A stretch of DNA of 64,000 nt from Seminavis robusta (lineage: Eukaryota; Bacillariophyta; Bacillariophyceae; Naviculales; Naviculaceae). The notes below the pieces were generated by a model. The model was not told where the DNA came from. It did not search any database and saw only the letters and a program-made list of their open reading frames with translations. The stretch spans positions 18,211-82,210 of the forward strand of contig CAICTM010000272.1 in NCBI GenBank assembly GCA_903772945.1. Direction: 5' to 3'. The translations under genes and the position numbers were made by a program. Positions 10,267 to 22,846 of the stretch are shown here, in pieces (position 1 is the first letter of the stretch; each line of letters opens with the position of its first letter).

Positions 10267-13200
10267 CTAAACATCAATAGAAGCAGCTTTCCGCACTCCA
10301 GTTGTACTCTCAGCCCAAGTAGCTCGCCATCCTTGAAGCATGTTCTCGGTTCGTTCAAGGGCTGTGGACTTGAATGGGCGCTTTCTTTGGCTAGCATCAC
10401 AGTGCTTCGCCAACACTTGATCCAGACGCAAACCCGGCACTGTGGATCTTTCCTGCGCGGACGCCACTGCCTTCTCGTCGGTCGGCGCAATGACCATCAT
10501 TTCCTCTTCCATGCTGTCGACCAATTCGTACACGCTCCTCTCTTCTAGAGGTTGGACAAGGTGATAGATATCGCCCACAACCAGCTTCGTGATCTGAATA
10601 TTTCGAATTCGCTTCTGCAGGACCAAGATGAAATCATGTGGATCGCTCGAAGAACATCCAGCGGCAATGGCCATCATCTCCTGGACGGTCTCGAGAATCT
10701 CGAACTCTCGATCAATGACACGTTTCAGAGAATTCATGTTCTTAGCAAGTGAGTCAAAATAGTCCTTGATGGTGCTGATGTCACCAGACACGCGATCCAG
10801 TGCCTTTTTGTTGTCGGTGAAGTACGATTGCTTGTTGCTTTGATGCAGCGAAGCCTTCCCCAGGAGCGTACGGATGTAGAAGACGACAGACGCAGAGACG
10901 AGTGCTTCCACTACCTTTTGGACCATGAATTCATCAAGGAAGGCTTCGAGATCTTCCATAAAATCCTCCAGCGTGCGAACCAAGGTCCACGCAAGTTGAT
11001 TGTGTGTGAGATCGTCCAACCAATCCGAACCGAACAGATCAGCTGCAATTGCCTCCTCAATGGGCTGGAAAATGTAAACGTGAGTCTTCTGTCCAGCATA
11101 CACCGCATCCGCGCTGTAGACACCAATGAGAGCTGCTGATTGTTCCTCGAGGTGCTCCATGACAGCATCTGTAAGCCTGGTTTCGTTCCTGATCTCCGAC
11201 ACAACACTGTCACACTGTTCACTTAGGCGTAGGAAATCATTGGATGCCGCACAACAAGACTCGAAGTCTTTCAGGAACTTGTCTCGTTGCCGCATCTGAA
11301 CGTCGTGCAGGTTCTTCAAGATGACACCCACAGCTTGGACCAGAGCCTCGGATCGTTTCGTAAGACGTTCTCGGATCGTTCGAAGTTGAATTCCCGCAAG
11401 AGAAAAGATATCCTCGCAAAGTGATGTGAAGATTCGCCCGTCGATAGTCTTTGTCTCCGAGTGGTCACCGCTGCAACGAATCGAGTCCGATACAAGCGCC
11501 GAACGAACATGTTAGAATAAACCCAACAAATGTACGGCTTGCTAAGGCAGTTGCAATGTCGCCGGCAGCACGGATGAGGTACTTACGCATAGATCTTCTC
11601 AACCCATTCAATTGTTTGCTCCTTTGTTCGATACAGGAACTCGTCCTTGGCCGAGTCGTGCACCACCCACAGGGTATTGTTCACCCATGCCAGACTATCC
11701 TTTGCCGTCTGCATGTCCACAGCCTTGCTGCCCTCTGTCAACAGATTTGGCCTACGATCAAAGTAAGTGTTTTCCGTAATGATATTTCCAATGTCAGGAA
11801 ATGTGTCCTCGACAATTTCACGGAAACTCTCGACGAACGCCACGAGATCGAGTAGCTGGGTCACCGTTAGATCCGAAAGCTTGTGTCCTTCTGTGCCTCC
11901 GATTTGTTGCAGAATTTGCGTCGAGCACAAGTGAGCCACCGACGTTGTCCAGATGGTTTCAATGGCCCAATTGGGAGGAAAGCAGGGAGCCATTTGATGT
12001 TTCACAAACCCAATCTCGGACGTGAGTTCACCGGCAGCTCTGAGCACAGCTGTGAATTGTTGGTTGGTCGTTTCTTCTTCTTCTGCAATATCCGCCGCTT
12101 GCATGGTGAGATCCTTGTAAACGTCCAAGCCTCTAATCTCCATATCCTTGTAAAGTGATGACAAAGCGGCGGATCTCATGTCTGTGAATCTGAGATTTTG
12201 AATACTTCCGGCTTCGACTCCATGCACTGATTTGTATTCTTCTGCGGCCATTTCGTATACCTCCACAGCTTCCACGAGCGCGACCATTCCAGCAGGATTG
12301 TTGAGGGAGAGATCGAAAGCAGATCCAATTCCACTGAGTAACCTTATTCTGATTTCATCCCCCAACTCCCACACATTCTTGACGTGTTCCTTCAAGAATC
12401 GATCGACTTCGGCACTATTGTGCGAGAGTCCCATGTCTAAGAATGCCTGTCGTCCAAATGCATTTCCACCTCGAATACTGGGTGGACCCGATTTGAACTC
12501 TCCTTCACCCTGCAGACGCTGTTTCATCCCGACTTCTGCCTCCACAAGGAAGACTTCCAACTCGACGTGTTCTCGACAGACATTGCGAAGGTTGGTCCAT
12601 TCATGCACCGTGTATTCTCCCGCATAAAGCTGTTCTCGGAGGCGTTCACATGTATCTGGAATCTGACTAAAGAAACCCAATTCCCGAAAGCACTTGTGCA
12701 AGTTTCTGCGTGCATTGACTGTCGATTTCAAGTGCGGATAGTTTTGTATCATGAATGTATTTGCCTTTTCCATATCTCCAGCATTGGAAATGTAGGTGGA
12801 TAGTTCTCTTAATCGTCCAAGATCATCCTTAGTCGAATTGACTGCATTGACCAATTCCTGCACTTCACTTCCCGATGCTGCAACTCCGTCATTCAATCGT
12901 GAGTTGATGAGTGTTAATTGGCGCTTGGATGCGGATCTGAGTTTTGCAATTTCCTTGTCCATTTTGTTGGATCCTTCAATGGGATTACCGAGCGCTCCAA
13001 TTTCCACTCCTTCCGTGGAAGAGTCTGCAGTGCTTCCCGTGCTAGTGCCGTGATGTGTGTCGGAAGATGCCTTGATGACATTGGAACTCATTCCTCCATT
13101 GACGAGTAGTTCATCAATGAGTCCAGCATCAAATAGCCAAGTGGAGACGATGGAGATGGCGCGTTCTTCTGCCTTTGCTTCAAAATCTTTCAGCGGCAGT

Positions 13201-13808
13201 CCGACCACTGCATGTCGAATGTCGGGTGGATCAGTGGGTCTTGAAAAGATGGGAATAGAAGAGATTTCTCCCTTGTCTGCGTCGCCGTCTCCTCCAGTGC
13301 CGCCCTTGGCTTCTCGTTCTTCTAGTTTTTCGTAAAATACCTTTTGCGTCAAGTGGTAGTCATCATAGGGCCAACAGGCGATTGGAATTTTCTTTTTGGT
13401 GACCAAGATGGTTCCTTCTCTGCGAGACTTGTCCGATGCGCCAGGAACCAATTTGGAAGGATCAAAATTCATGTTCATATTCATATTCATGTTCATATTC
13501 ATGTTGATGCCAGACGCTCCTGGTCCCTTGCCCAAAATGGACGCCGTGAAACGCTGCATCGTCTCTGCGCCCACTGTTGAGGCTCTTTGGGATCCCTGGA
13601 GCATAGATGGTTTGCGGACCGCAGAGTCTGTGGCATCCATGCCGGCCAGAATAGAGTCTCGCTCATCGGGCGTGGCTTTCGTGCTTCCCTTGAAATTGGC
13701 ATCAAAAGCATATGGATTCGATTTCGTGGATTTACTGCGGGATCTGCCACTGGCACTGGCGTAAGGGTCCACAGGAGGACCATCGTCAAAAGGGTTGGTG
13801 CCACTCAT
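10267..13808 (-). CDS. SEC6: Exocyst complex subunit Sec6 (EXOC3)
   Basis: Two exons, 13808-11587 and 11470-10267, join in phase 2 to give 1141 residues. The intron is 116 nt, donor GTAAGT, acceptor GCAG. The C-terminal 750 residues follow Sec6: a coiled-coil start, HQMAPCFPPNWAIETIW (human MVQCFPPHYEIF), LEDFMEDLEAFLDEFMVQKVV (human LEQHLNELMTKKWL) and DYFDSLAKNMNSLKRVI (human DYFNDFAKIKKPY). Sec6 is a core scaffold of the octameric exocyst that tethers secretory vesicles to the plasma membrane. The protein is about 350 residues longer than yeast or human Sec6. The extra N-terminus is Ser-rich, has an NPF motif near residue 5 and an alternating Asn-Met tract (about residues 105-120) encoded by a hexanucleotide repeat near 13470-13505. 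The start is the first ATG; a TTG lies two codons earlier. Confidence 0.85.
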
Positions 13809-14321
13809 GGTCAATCAGTTGCTGCTGCTGCTATTTTGTTGTGCGTCAAAGAAGAAACAATGCCATGGGCAAAGATTCAAGATGTCGTTGTCGTTGTCGG
13901 CGGAGCGCAGAACCTTCCGTTGGATCGGATTGCTTTACACCGGGTTCAGCCAGATCTGGGACAAAGAGACGATCCACGATTTTTTGAGCCTGCCGTCCTG
14001 CACCATCGCTGCCTTTTTGTTTTGGTCGCACTCGCGTTTCCCGTCACAATTTCTTTTCGCTCGGATCACTCGATCATTGGTGCTCTTTCTTTATTCGCGG
14101 TGGCATCAGTGCATGGATGTGTGAGATACACACATACATGTAATAGATCGGCAATACAGTAGGCAACAAACAAACAAACTTCTGAGCAAGCAGCAAGGTC
14201 CAAGCTACAGTAGTATACCAAGAGCCAGACGCTTTATACTTTTACACGCTGCAAGAACAATTTTTTAGCATCGCATCGAGACCATCAGCTTTGGAAAATA
14301 ATCATCGGACAGATTTAAGCA
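13809..14321. promoter_or_regulatory. Divergent promoter region (Sec6 / MIPS fusion)
   Basis: About 510 bp lies between divergent start codons. No ORF, repeat or clear promoter element is recognised. It includes a pyrimidine-rich stretch near 13990-14100. Confidence 0.4.
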
Positions 14322-17300
14322 ATGACATCGAGAAGCCCTCACAATCAGCCTTCCTCCAGAGCAAGGAGAGACCTCCACATTAGCAGTGGATCTTCCGTGG
14401 CAAGTGTCTCCAGTGCCTACAGTGTCACTTCTTCCTTTCGCCATCACCAAAATGCGCCATGGTCTCCACCCACTCCTTCCACGCCAAAGCCAATGTTGGC
14501 CGTGGATTCCACCCATACTCCCAAGACGAGAGGATCTGTGGGCATTATGATTGTGGGATTGGGAGGTGCCAATGGAACCACCCTATTGGCTGGAATTCTC
14601 GCCAATAGACTCAACAGTCAGTGGAGAGGTCCGCAGGGACAACCCATGCAACCAAACTACTATGGATGCATCACACAGTTGAAACAAAAGGGAAAGTTTG
14701 GAGGAGTTGGATTCAAAGATAAAATTCAGGGTCTAGCTGATGCTTCCATGGCGGCTGTTGGAGGATGGGTGAGTTTCTTTATTACATCTCTAATGTGATC
14801 AGCTACTTTCTGTTTGCTAACATCATATCACTTGGATTTGGACGGGAAAAATCAATTTGTAGGATATCAGACCCACCAAGGTTGGAGACGCTTTGCTTGC
14901 TCATCAAATTTTAGATTATGATCTGGTCAGACAGTTAAAGGAGGAAATGAATAAAGTTAAAATATTCAGGGGGGTCTATGATCCTCGCTTCATTGGACCC
15001 TCTCAACATTCAACAGCAACACATGTACTCTCCAATGACGAAGCTTCCAATGACAGTGAAGCACTCAAATGCTTAAGAGCCGATATCCGATATTTCAAGT
15101 GGAGAAATGGAGTCGTCGGACACACAACAGTCATCTGGAGTGCTTCAGTTGAACCCAATTGTGATTTGCTAGAAAACATACATTCTGCAAGGGACTTGTT
15201 AGAAGCCATTGAAACACATGAAGAACGTCGTGGTGGACCTCTGCCACCCTCATTGTTATACGCCACGGCTGCTCTACTCGAAGGATGCTCCTTTGTCAAT
15301 GGTGGCAGCCAAAATACACTGTCTTGTCCTGGACTTGCAGATTTGGCAAGACAACAAGTTGGGGTATACTGCTTGGGGACCGACTTTAAAGCTGGACAAA
15401 CCAAATTCAAAACAGCCGCAGTGGAGTACTTGAGAACCATGGGACTCGCACCCCGAGTCATTGCCTCCTCCAATCACCTTGGAAACAACGATATGAAAAA
15501 CCTGGATACTGCCAAGGCCGCAAGCAGTGCCAAACTGAGAGTCAAACAAGACATTTTTGCGCCGTGGGAAGAGGATATAGACCACAAGGTCAGCATCATG
15601 TTCACACCTGAAATCAATGACGACAAACGTGATTTTGTAGAGTACACCAGTCATGCATTTCTGGGGCAAACACACACCATGGTTACCTACACGCGCGCCT
15701 CGGATTCGGTACTCTGTGTGCCGCTCATGATTGATGCCGCAGTTTGGTGTGATTTCTTCGCGGGGCGTAGTTGGCCTTATGAAAAGGTGGCCAAGGCGCT
15801 CGCCTACCTTTTCAAGGTACCTGAAGGGGTTGCCAAGGGTGTGGACCCAGGTTTTTTCCGACAAATGCACGAATTGGAGCTGCAAAGTATGGCCGCACAC
15901 GAAGCAAAAACATCAAAGTCCAAAGATGCCACTGTGAAAAAGCGAGTCCGGATCCGGCCAGAGGAGAAAACGACGGAATGGGCTATCCCACACGATGCAA
16001 GAATAATCTGTGCTGGTCTAGCATGTGTAGACATGCAGCTGAATCATGCCACAGGAGGCGACGGTGGTGAGCACATTGAAACATTTGCCGGTGAAAAGAG
16101 CATTGGCGGAGGAAGGTAAGGATTCCTGTGTAGTGAACTCATGCGTGTGTACGTTTGTGTTGTAACTGATACGTGTTGTAACTGATTCATCTGGTGGTTT
16201 GGTACAGTGTATCAATGGCTTGCAAAACACTGGCTCGATTGTGTCATGGACCACCGTTGGATGACGAGTACATGCAAGTGACACCACCAGTGGTGCATTC
16301 TGTCATTCCTCTCTGTAAAATTGGCAACGACGATACCGGAAACAAGCTTCTATCACTATTGAAAAACTGCGGAGGCTGTCGGAATGTAGATACGACATAC
16401 ACAAAGATTGCCAGACAAAAAGACCCTTCTGCACGGACCGCGTTGGCCGTCTTACCAATCTACCAGGATGGAAGAAGAGGTTGCTTCTTTGATGCGGCAT
16501 CCAACAGTACATTCTCTGCTCGTGAGCTGGTGCAGATGATTGGTAGCCTTTCTTCTGGATCCACTGGACCGATGTTGGACTACTCACAAATGACAAACGA
16601 TGAGATTGACGACTACAGAGAACGACTTGAAGTTTTGACTCCCGATTACGGTGCCTTCCTGTTTGGCTACCCACACCTGCTTCCTCAGATTCAGGGCGAA
16701 GCGCTAGCACAGGTTCTGTTGGAAGCCAGAAGCATTATGATCGACGGTGGCATTATCGCGTTGGACTTGAACGGCGTCCCAGAGGGCACATTCCCAATTC
16801 GAGAAGGATCAATCCGATCTCTCTCTGATCTGCGCAACGACGCAGTGATTGGAATGGCATTGGAGCACGTCGACATTCTGCACTTGAATGAAGATGAGCT
16901 TTGCTTGCTCACCGGGTGCGAGGTGGTAGGAACAGCTGAATCCGAGTTGGAAGACGAGTATGCCATCGCAATGGCAGTAAACTTGTTTCTCAATGCTGGC
17001 GTCGGAGTTGTAGCCGTTACCAGGGGCTCCAAGGGAAGCTTTGTCAGTTGCAACAATGAAGAGCGATTTCGACGAACTCCAATGCTGTAAGTTGCTCGAT
17101 GGGGCTGGCTGTTCCAGCCTTGGACCTTTCCCGATTACTGGTGCTGACACTGTGCTTGCTGTCTTCATTCTCAATCTCTCAGTCCCAACTCTTGGGTTGA
17201 TTGCACTGCTAGGGGTAGTGCTTTGCAGCTTCCTCCTGGGACGATCATCAACTCGAACGGAGCTGGCGATTCGTACACTTCGGGGCTCCTTGTAGCATCG

Positions 17301-17858
17301 ATGTTGCGACACACAGGGATGACCGTCCCAATTCGGAATGAAGACGGCAGAGACGAAGAGATTTCTCCAAAGAGCCAAATTCCTCCCCTGAAAGGGAAAC
17401 TTGCATCCGGCAAGAAGAGGATGACTCCGTACACACTGTACATGCGAGAGAACTACGTTACACTGAAGCAACAATGCAATGACGACAAGAAAGCCATCTT
17501 CACTAAGTGCCATGAGATGTGGGAGAATGAAGCAGACGAAGTTAAATCCATGTACGAGCGCAAAGCTTTGGAAGAAAATGAAGCAGACGCCGAGAACGAA
17601 ATATCGAACCGCGTGATAGACGACATGGAAGCTCTTGATTCAACCCAACAATTGACTTCTCCATCTCACGATATCGAAGAGAACCCTCGCAACCTGTATA
17701 TGACAAATCGATCGTTGAACCTAGAATCGGCTGTCTTGTTTGCAAGTTTGGTGGCCGCCTACCACATTGACATGTCCACTCGAGACAGAAAGCACATCGA
17801 TATGCTACAACTGCTAGAACGCTCCATGGTTTTTCCCACTGGTCTTGAAGAGATCTAG
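14322..17858 (+). CDS. Myo-inositol-phosphate synthase fused to a PfkB kinase with an inserted HMG box
   Basis: Exons 14322-14768, 14863-16115, 16208-17086 and 17183-17858 give 1084 residues; an AG at 17212 is an in-frame alternative for the last acceptor. After a disordered N-terminus comes MIPS: NAD loop [11 protein letters not shown] (GLGGANG 79-85), [54 protein letters not shown] and [10 protein letters not shown]. From about residue 527 a PfkB sugar-kinase fold follows: [13 protein letters not shown], the [16 protein letters not shown] di-glycine site, [27 protein letters not shown] and [14 protein letters not shown] with catalytic Asp889. About 50 residues later an HMG-box-like segment occurs (about 938-1000: [37 protein letters not shown]). 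The kinase's last helix ([23 protein letters not shown]) comes after it. MIPS makes inositol-3-phosphate from glucose-6-phosphate; plant myo-inositol kinase is a PfkB enzyme, so an inositol-linked bifunctional enzyme is a reasonable inference. Confidence 0.88.
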
Positions 17859-18464
17859 AACCCAGCAACTCACCGAGGGGTACCGATCGGCTTGGACCCC
17901 CTGTGTTGTGCGCTGATGTATAAACTAATCCGGTAGTACCTAAAATACACTAGACTAGAATCGATTTCCCAATGCTTGTGCGTGGTTGACGGCTGTGTGT
18001 TTGTGGCTTGTACAGAAAAAGGCTGTGTCTGTTGATTCAAAGTGCACTGTGGCAAATGTGTGGTATAGCTGTCTCAATCTGATGCATGATTACCTCTGGA
18101 ACCCACTGCAGCATTCTAGCATTCACATCCCAAAAGCAAGTTGAAACAATCAAAGTGAAGGGAGCAAGGCAGCAAAGCCTGAGTAAAGAGAACACCAAAG
18201 GAGCAAGATGTGTTCTGAAGGAAACAAAGCTCTCCTGGAAAAGGGTTCCTCCCAAACCTAAACTGCCTGCAATATCAAGGACCCAAGGCTCGGCACTGCT
18301 AAAGCACCAGACCTTAGATTTAACAGCTCTGCGGCGTTATCCAACCGACTTGCGATCTCCCATCCATCTCAACCGAGTCTGATCACCATCACATCTTAAT
18401 TCTGCAATGGCCAGCCAGCTAGCTACTTGAGCTTTGGATTGATTATTCTTATCATCAAGCAACC
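17859..18464. other. Intergenic region, about 600 bp
   Basis: This is the 3' flank of the MIPS fusion and the promoter side of ATP10. An open plus frame at 18086-18382 has no motif and poor coding character. CAGCTAGCTAC occurs at about 18417, close to the ATP10 start. Confidence 0.4.
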
Positions 18465-19669
18465 ATGTCCTCTGTCTTTGTACGAAGATTTCACCGAGCT
18501 TTACCGGCTGCAGCCACAGCTGGTTCAGGGAGGGCAGTCCGTTCCCTTTGTCGACAGCCACCGTCTTTTGGAGTGAAATTAGCCAACAACCCGCTATTGG
18601 CCCATACAACCAGAAACTTCTTTGACTTTGCAGTCAAGGAAGACAACCGCATCCGAGAGATTATTGTAAACCCCGACAGCCTTGGAAGCAAGATCAAGCC
18701 AGGAAATCTTATTGACAAGTACAACAAGAGGGCCAAGGAAACAAGGACGGTGCCTGTTGAGCTAGAAAAAGGGTACTTCTGGATGATCAAGGACCTCCAG
18801 GAAACCAAAGGCAAACCAACCCTCTCCAATCCACATCTTATACCCGCTGAAAAGGCTCAACTCTTTCCCAGGGTCCTTGCTGGAGTTTCTACACTTGCCG
18901 GTAAAGATGTGGAGATTCCAGAGTTTTTCCTCAGGAGGAATCGTGAGTGCTGCCAAGAGGCTGCCAAGTGAAGCTTCCTGGTACCCAATTGTCTGCAAAA
19001 GGTATTGATAGAGAGACTCACTAACCAATCAAATTCTTGCTGGTCCATTGGTTTTGTAATTATAGGTTCAAGGGATGAACATGCACAATGCACTCTGGTT
19101 GCATTGAGTTGCCGAGATCACGGGTTTCAGAGCCTGAAAACCTGGACAGAGCCATTTCAAGAAGCGTTTCAGGACAACCCTCGAGGGGAGGTTGTTCGTA
19201 AGTATGGACAAAAGTGCGCGGGATTAGCTGTTGCAATGTTCTCTAACTAGCAAGTTTTTTCTCGGCGCTCTTTTCAGACCTTCACATCACAGAGGGCTGG
19301 TTCAGTGCTAGCGTTCTGGGGTCCCTAATCACTCGCATGGTCAGGAATAATACACCAGTAGAGCATCACGACAATACACTGATATGCTTACGGAAAGACC
19401 TGGAGGACTTTAGAGACGCATTGAGAATTCACAATGTCATGTGCGGGTACATCTTTCTTCTGGACGGTATTGGTAAAGTCAGATTTGCTGGCAGCGGCGA
19501 AGCCTCTGAAGCTGAGAAAGTTCGTCTGGTCCAGTTTGCGCAGGACCTGACCCAGGTTAGTGGAAGAAGGAATAAAGGCCTCGCAAAGAAGCTGCCATCG
19601 AGAGAAGCGGATGATGGCGATGAAAGCAAGTCAAAGCGAAGAAAGGCCAAGCGAAGGCCAGATCAGTGA
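18465..19669 (+). CDS. ATP10: Mitochondrial ATP synthase assembly factor ATP10
   Basis: Three exons, 18465-18942, 19066-19197 and 19278-19669, join in frame (333 residues; introns of 123 and 80 nt). The N-terminus FVRRFHRALPAAATAGSGRAVR is a mitochondrial presequence. The conserved ATP10 core is continuous across the junctions: KGYFWMIKDLQE, LFPRVLAGVSTLAGKDVEIPEFF, AQCTLVALSCRDHGFQSLKTWTEPF, HITEGWFSASVLG and CGYIFLLDGIGKVRFAGSGEAS. In yeast Atp10 binds Atp6 and helps assemble it into the Fo sector at the inner membrane. The C-terminal 30 residues form a Lys/Arg-rich tail not typical of yeast Atp10. Confidence 0.88.
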
Positions 19670-19776
19670 ACCCCGTTGCGGTCAGCAGAACGCCGTTTCG
19701 TTGCCAATCATGGAGCTACCGGTACCGGTATAAGCTAGCTACTATAGGAAGGCGATGAATTCTTCTTTGCTACTAC

Positions 19777-22339
19777 TTAAACCCATACAGCTTGGACTGA
19801 TTTCTTGATTCGTTTCATGATATCCTTGGTCTTGCGCAGAGCTGGATGCCCGGCATCTAGATTTGCTTTCTGCCACTTCAATACGGGGGCACAGCATTTC
19901 AAGGCGTCCTCATAGTTGCCAAGACCAAAGTGGAGAAACCCTATTGTTCCGGTTGTTTCGACTGTGATGGGAGTCCCCGGTCCGAATCGTTTGATTTGAG
20001 AACGTAACACACCACTCAAAATCTATAAACAAAAGGCAAAGTGAGCATATCTGATCTTTTCGAATGAATAGCAGCGCACCACGCCTTTCGTAACTAATTA
20101 CCTGTACTGCTTTTTGCGGTTGTGCATTGAAGGCCCATGCCAGTGCCAGACTCACGAGGCACGCCAAGACGGTGTCATCGTCTGCCCTGAAAATGGTTGT
20201 CTGTAGCAACAGCGCCTCCTCGTAAACAGACACTGCCAAATCATAGTCTCCTCGTTTGATGTGTATCTTTCCCATGTTGCCCAAGATCACAGCGGCACCA
20301 AAGACATTTGCCTCTCTTCGAACCGCACCCTGCAACCACATGCGTTGTATTTCCAGAGCATCGGTGAAATTTTTCAACGCCCCAGTATCGTCCCCTCTCT
20401 GGTACCGTGCCACCCCCAGATTGGAAAGAACCTTGGCCTTGCAAATGTTGCCGTCGACAAAAATATCCCCTGCTGCCAGGAAGGAAGCTTCTGCTAGATC
20501 AAATTTTTCCACTGCGAAATAGGCATACCCCTGCCGTACCAATGAAACGGCAATATCTGGATGTTTGTCCGGGAGAAATTGCAATCTTGCTTGGATTGCT
20601 TTGCCAATACTTTCCAGGGCCTCTTCGTACTTGTCTTGCCACATGAGGATGACTGTCATATTGTGCAAGGTCACTCCTTCTAAATGTCTCAAAGGATCCT
20701 CTTCTTGTATTTGAATACCACGTAGCAACTTGTTGAAAATCAGCATGGCCTCATCGAATCTTCCATGCTGCAGAGGGACACTTGCCAGATCGTGTACGGC
20801 TTGCAAATGTAGTGCGTTGCTAATCATGAAAGTATCTTCATCGACGTCAATGGGCACACTGCAGGACGCGGCCATTTCCAGAATGTTTTCTCCCGACTGA
20901 TCGACATCTTCTACGGATGACATGAGGGAAGGTTTGGGCGGTGGTTTGTTTTCTGCTCCCCACATGGATCCCCAGAGTTTGTGTCGAGGAATGATTTCTT
21001 CAGTGGTGGAATGGGAATGCTCTTCTTCATCGGTTAATTGCATGAGAGGCAGTTGTTCGGGACTATAGTTGCAGCGTTCGGGAGACTGATGGTTTTCGCC
21101 ACTGCAAAAGAGGTAGTTACTAGCGTCATCGACATCCACAACAGTGCAGCTATTGGTTGCAGTAGTAGTAGCAGGTGCAGCCGTACTGTTCCAGTTTGCG
21201 TATTGTTGTTCTCTTGGAGGAGGAACGTCGAGTGTGACAATCCAGCGATCATCTCGAAAGAATCCTTCCAGTACAATTTCTGGAGACTTTCGTCCTGCAG
21301 TGGCATTCCACATCATGTCGGTCACCATTTGCTTGGTAGAGTAGTGTGTGGATCGTCCGGCAAACGAGAATGATGGTGCTGGTTCCCAGGGCGTGCAGGA
21401 AGCGTCGCTTTTGGATCCCGATGGCTGTCGTTCTAGAGAGATGAGATTGGCAGGCCCCAGAGACAGGTAATCCATTCCATCTAGACGTCCCCTTAGGGCA
21501 TCATCCAGCATTGTTTGTCGCTCTTGTTTAACGACGACTTGTTTGGAGGATTGTTTTTGCTGTTTGTTTCGAAACTGAGCCTTGGATGGAAAGTCCATAC
21601 TAGCAATTCTTCTTCTCGAGGGTGGCGAAGTGACGGAGGATGGTTCCCCATTGTCGTTGTTTCTGAAATCTTCTGATTTGGAGTGTGTTCGTGGAATGGG
21701 TGGTGAATCTTCTCCTGGATCAATCTCTCCCAGTTGTTTTCTGCCGGCAGTGCTGGTACTCTGTGGAATTCCAATAAACTGTTTGAGTTTTTTCCAAGGA
21801 GATTTGTTTTTGTTTGCATTTTCTTCGCCCATTTGTTGTTGTTGTGGTACTTGTTGTTGTCGATTGGATGCTTTGACCGTGTCTAGACTGCACACTGTGG
21901 GGGTGGGAGTTTGTCCCATGGATTCACTGTTGAAGGAAAAATTGTCGACGTCGTTGGTGGTGCTACTGATAATCTGAAGACTCGGAGCGTAGTAGGGTCT
22001 GGCTAAAATTTCACTGGCGGTGGTGTCGCCATCGCACACATCTCGACTGCTGCTGGCATTATTATTAATAGTTGTACGAGTACTACCGGTAGTAGTACTG
22101 ACTCCAACCGTAGGAGTTGACTGTTGTGAGGAAGGACTGGTCTTGTTTGTCTTGGGAGTTCTCAACTTGATCAGATTCGATATTCTCTTCTTGACACTGG
22201 CAGAGGAGGACGAGGAGGGAGTATTAATAGTGATGGTGGGTCGAGTACCAGCACTGGAAGTCGGAGAAGAAAAGGCTTTGGCCGCCAATGCGGCGGCGTC
22301 TTCGGCCGTCACTTCGATTGACCTTTCTCGGGCTGACAT
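19777..22339 (-). CDS. Tetratricopeptide-repeat protein with long disordered N-terminus
   Basis: Exons 22339-20102 and 20022-19777 join in phase 0 (827 residues; 79-nt intron with donor GTAATT and acceptor TATAG). Residues 1-520 are low complexity (S, T, N and Q runs). From about 535 at least five TPR or kinesin-light-chain-like helix pairs occur: QAVHDLASVPLQHGRFDEAMLIFNKLL, LHNMTVILMWQDKYEEALESIGKAI, VSLVRQGYAYFAVEKFDLAEASFLAAG, VLSNLGVARYQRGDDTGALKNFTDALEIQ and ILGNMGKIHIKRGDYDLAVSVYEEALLLQ. The second exon finishes with GFLHFGLGNYEDALKCCAPVLKW. Such proteins are a large family in diatoms and usually act as protein-binding scaffolds. Partner and location are unknown, and no targeting signal is seen. 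Confidence 0.8.
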
Positions 22340-22846
22340 CTAGCTAGCTATTAATAGTACTGTAGCTATATACGGTAGAGACACAAATGTGGTGGGCGGA
22401 ATGAATTTTAGAGAGCATGTAGCATGCATGCATTCAGAGACGCAACCAATGATGGAGACGCCCAAAGACACAACAGAAACAACCTTCACCAACTCTCTTC
22501 ACACAAAAGAGAAGACAGAAAATTTTGAGAGGAGCAGGCACGCCGGGTAACAAGATTGAAAAGGTACCGATTCGATTCGATTCACTCCTCTATTGGTACC
22601 GGTACAATGTAGGGATCGGGATAACTCTGATCCACTCCTTTTTTCTTTGCCATTTTGTCGACAGCTGGTGCCTCCTCTTCTTGTTGCTTTCTGTTGAGAC
22701 TGGTCCTACAACGAGCTAGACTACATAGTTGGCTCCTGTTGCTATTGATTTGCTTGCCTGTGGAATCGAATCCATTGCTAGCTAGCTAGATTGGTGTTAC
22801 CCCTCTTCCTCCAAAAATAGGAAATTCAAGCACGCGGTTATCTACA
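22340..22846. promoter_or_regulatory. Divergent intergenic region with short repeat motifs
   Basis: This is about 500 bp between divergent genes. It has TAGCTAGC next to the TPR start (22341-22350), GATTCGATTCGATTC at about 22570, GGTACCGGTAC at about 22595 and GCTAGCTAGCTAG at about 22778. No coding signal. Confidence 0.5.
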
